Source of the DNA: Tissierella sp032104385
Lineage (GTDB): Bacteria; Bacillota; Clostridia; Tissierellales; Tissierellaceae
NCBI RefSeq assembly: GCF_032104385.1
Contig: NZ_DAMCHJ010000003.1
Span: forward strand, 1-64,000
DNA: 64,000 nt
Direction: 5' to 3'
In this document: piece by piece, positions 63,500 to 64,000 of the stretch
Numbering within the stretch: the first letter of the stretch is position 1
How the letters are laid out: every line of letters starts with the position of its first letter
Translations under genes and position numbers: made by a program
The notes under the pieces: generated by a model
What the model saw: only the letters and a program-made list of their open reading frames with translations
What the model was told of the DNA's origin: nothing
Databases searched by the model: none

Positions 63500-64000
63500 A
63501 TGAGGGTATTTATGAGCGTTGATATGGAAGGAATTACTTCTACTACAAAATGGGATGAGTGTAATCCTGATAAAAAGGATTATGCCTATCATGCAGAACA
63601 AATGACTAATGAAGTTATAGCTGCCTGTGAAGGAGCTATTGCTGCAGGTGTTGATGAAATTGTAATTAAAGATGCCCATGGTTCAGCTACAAATATTGAT
63701 GTAACCAAATTACCTGAATGTGCAAAATTAATAAGAGGATGGTCTGGACACCCGTATAGTATGGTTGAGGGGTTAGATAATACATTTGATGCAGTTATGT
63801 TCATTGGATATCATTCAGCTGCAGGTAGAGAAGGGAATCCTATGTCTCATACATTTACATCAAGACCTTTATATATAAAAATCAATGAAGAGTATGGAAG
63901 TGAATTTTTATTATATAGTTATGCTGCAACTTATGAGGGAGTACCAACAGTATTATTAACTGGAGATAAGATGCTATGTGAAGATAGTCAAAAACTTCAT
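63500..64000 (+). CDS. dppA: M55 D-aminopeptidase DppA-like (3' end outside window)
   Basis: ATG 63500 after GGGGGA starts MRVFMSVDMEGITSTTKW, and the frame stays open for 167 codons to the right edge. Zinc ligands Asp8, Glu10 (SVDMEG), His60 (KDAHGS) and about His105 (IGYHSA) match B. subtilis DppA. A further His in NPMSHTFTS fits the catalytic His. DppA cleaves N-terminal D-amino acids, for example D-Ala-D-Ala, in the cytosol. The gene directly follows the dipeptide transporter, as its pathway partner. The symbol follows B. subtilis use, not the E. coli binding protein. Confidence 0.9.
   Translation, partial: MRVFMSVDMEGITSTTKWDECNPDKKDYAYHAEQMTNEVIAACEGAIAAGVDEIVIKDAHGSATNIDVTKLPECAKLIRGWSGHPYSMVEGLDNTFDAVMFIGYHSAAGREGNPMSHTFTSRPLYIKINEEYGSEFLLYSYAATYEGVPTVLLTGDKMLCEDSQKLH

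Noticed and set aside
1..64000. CRISPR arrays and rRNA genes
   Set aside because: No regularly spaced repeats and no rRNA-like segments were seen on reading through the window.

Overview
The window comes from a low-GC, Gram-positive anaerobe of the Clostridia/Tissierellia type. This is inferred from the strongly AT-rich DNA, the purine-rich Shine-Dalgarno sites with frequent TTG/GTG starts, the six-subunit Rnf complex, L27 carrying a Prp-cleavable N-terminus, the full selenocysteine machinery and the B. subtilis-like order obg-yhbY-nadD-yqeK-rsfS. No species is claimed.

Layout. (1) Positions 1-11955 are an accessory island ending 15 bp from the 3' end of a tRNA-Leu gene. It contains many broken pieces of Tn916/Tn1549-type conjugative elements: a DUF3849/YodL/DUF4316 protein, the N-terminus of a large LtrC-like protein, TnpV, relaxase, sigma-like and HTH ORFs, and a tyrosine integrase with two nonsense codons. 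Broken secreted-protein genes are also present, and one apparently intact cargo module (AraC/GyrI regulator, GyrI protein, ABC exporter). (2) Positions 12.1-18.7 kb carry polA-coaE-lytic transglycosylase-peptide-binding lipoprotein, tRNA-Leu(GAG) and apt. (3) Positions 19.1-34.0 kb form a long co-directional run: rnfCDGEAB, a NusG-II protein, a Gx transporter, maf, radC, mreBCD, PBP2 and minCDE, linking ion-motive energy conservation with cell shape and division. (4) Positions 34.1-36.5 kb hold a doubly flavinylatable lipoprotein with apbE, then a small membrane protein. (5) Positions 36.5-45.5 kb carry a radical SAM pair, RNase E/G, rplU-prp-rpmA, obg, a 59-aa Cys-rich protein, yhbY, nadD, yqeK, rsfS and ridA, with dacF convergent. 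(6) Positions 46.9-52.9 kb hold comEA and selD-selA-selB, an orphan response regulator and tRNA-Sec. SelD itself contains an in-frame UGA for Sec.

(7) Positions 52.8-54.2 kb are a small decayed integrative element in tRNA-Sec. It has a degraded integrase, two tiny membrane proteins, and a second copy of the tRNA 3' end plus terminator at its far side. (8) From 54.4 kb to the right edge is a gene set suited to uptake and breakdown of peptides containing D-residues or gamma-glutamyl bonds: C26 amidohydrolase, alanine racemase, serine hydrolase, a Dpp-type ABC transporter and a partial M55 D-aminopeptidase. Two well-formed -24/-12 (sigma-54) promoter sequences precede the two blocks of this region, suggesting a shared regulon.

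The least expected features are the sigma-54-linked D-peptide locus, the orphan response regulator with an altered acidic pocket between selB and tRNA-Sec, the integrative-element remnant in tRNA-Sec, and the flavinylated lipoprotein/ApbE pair.
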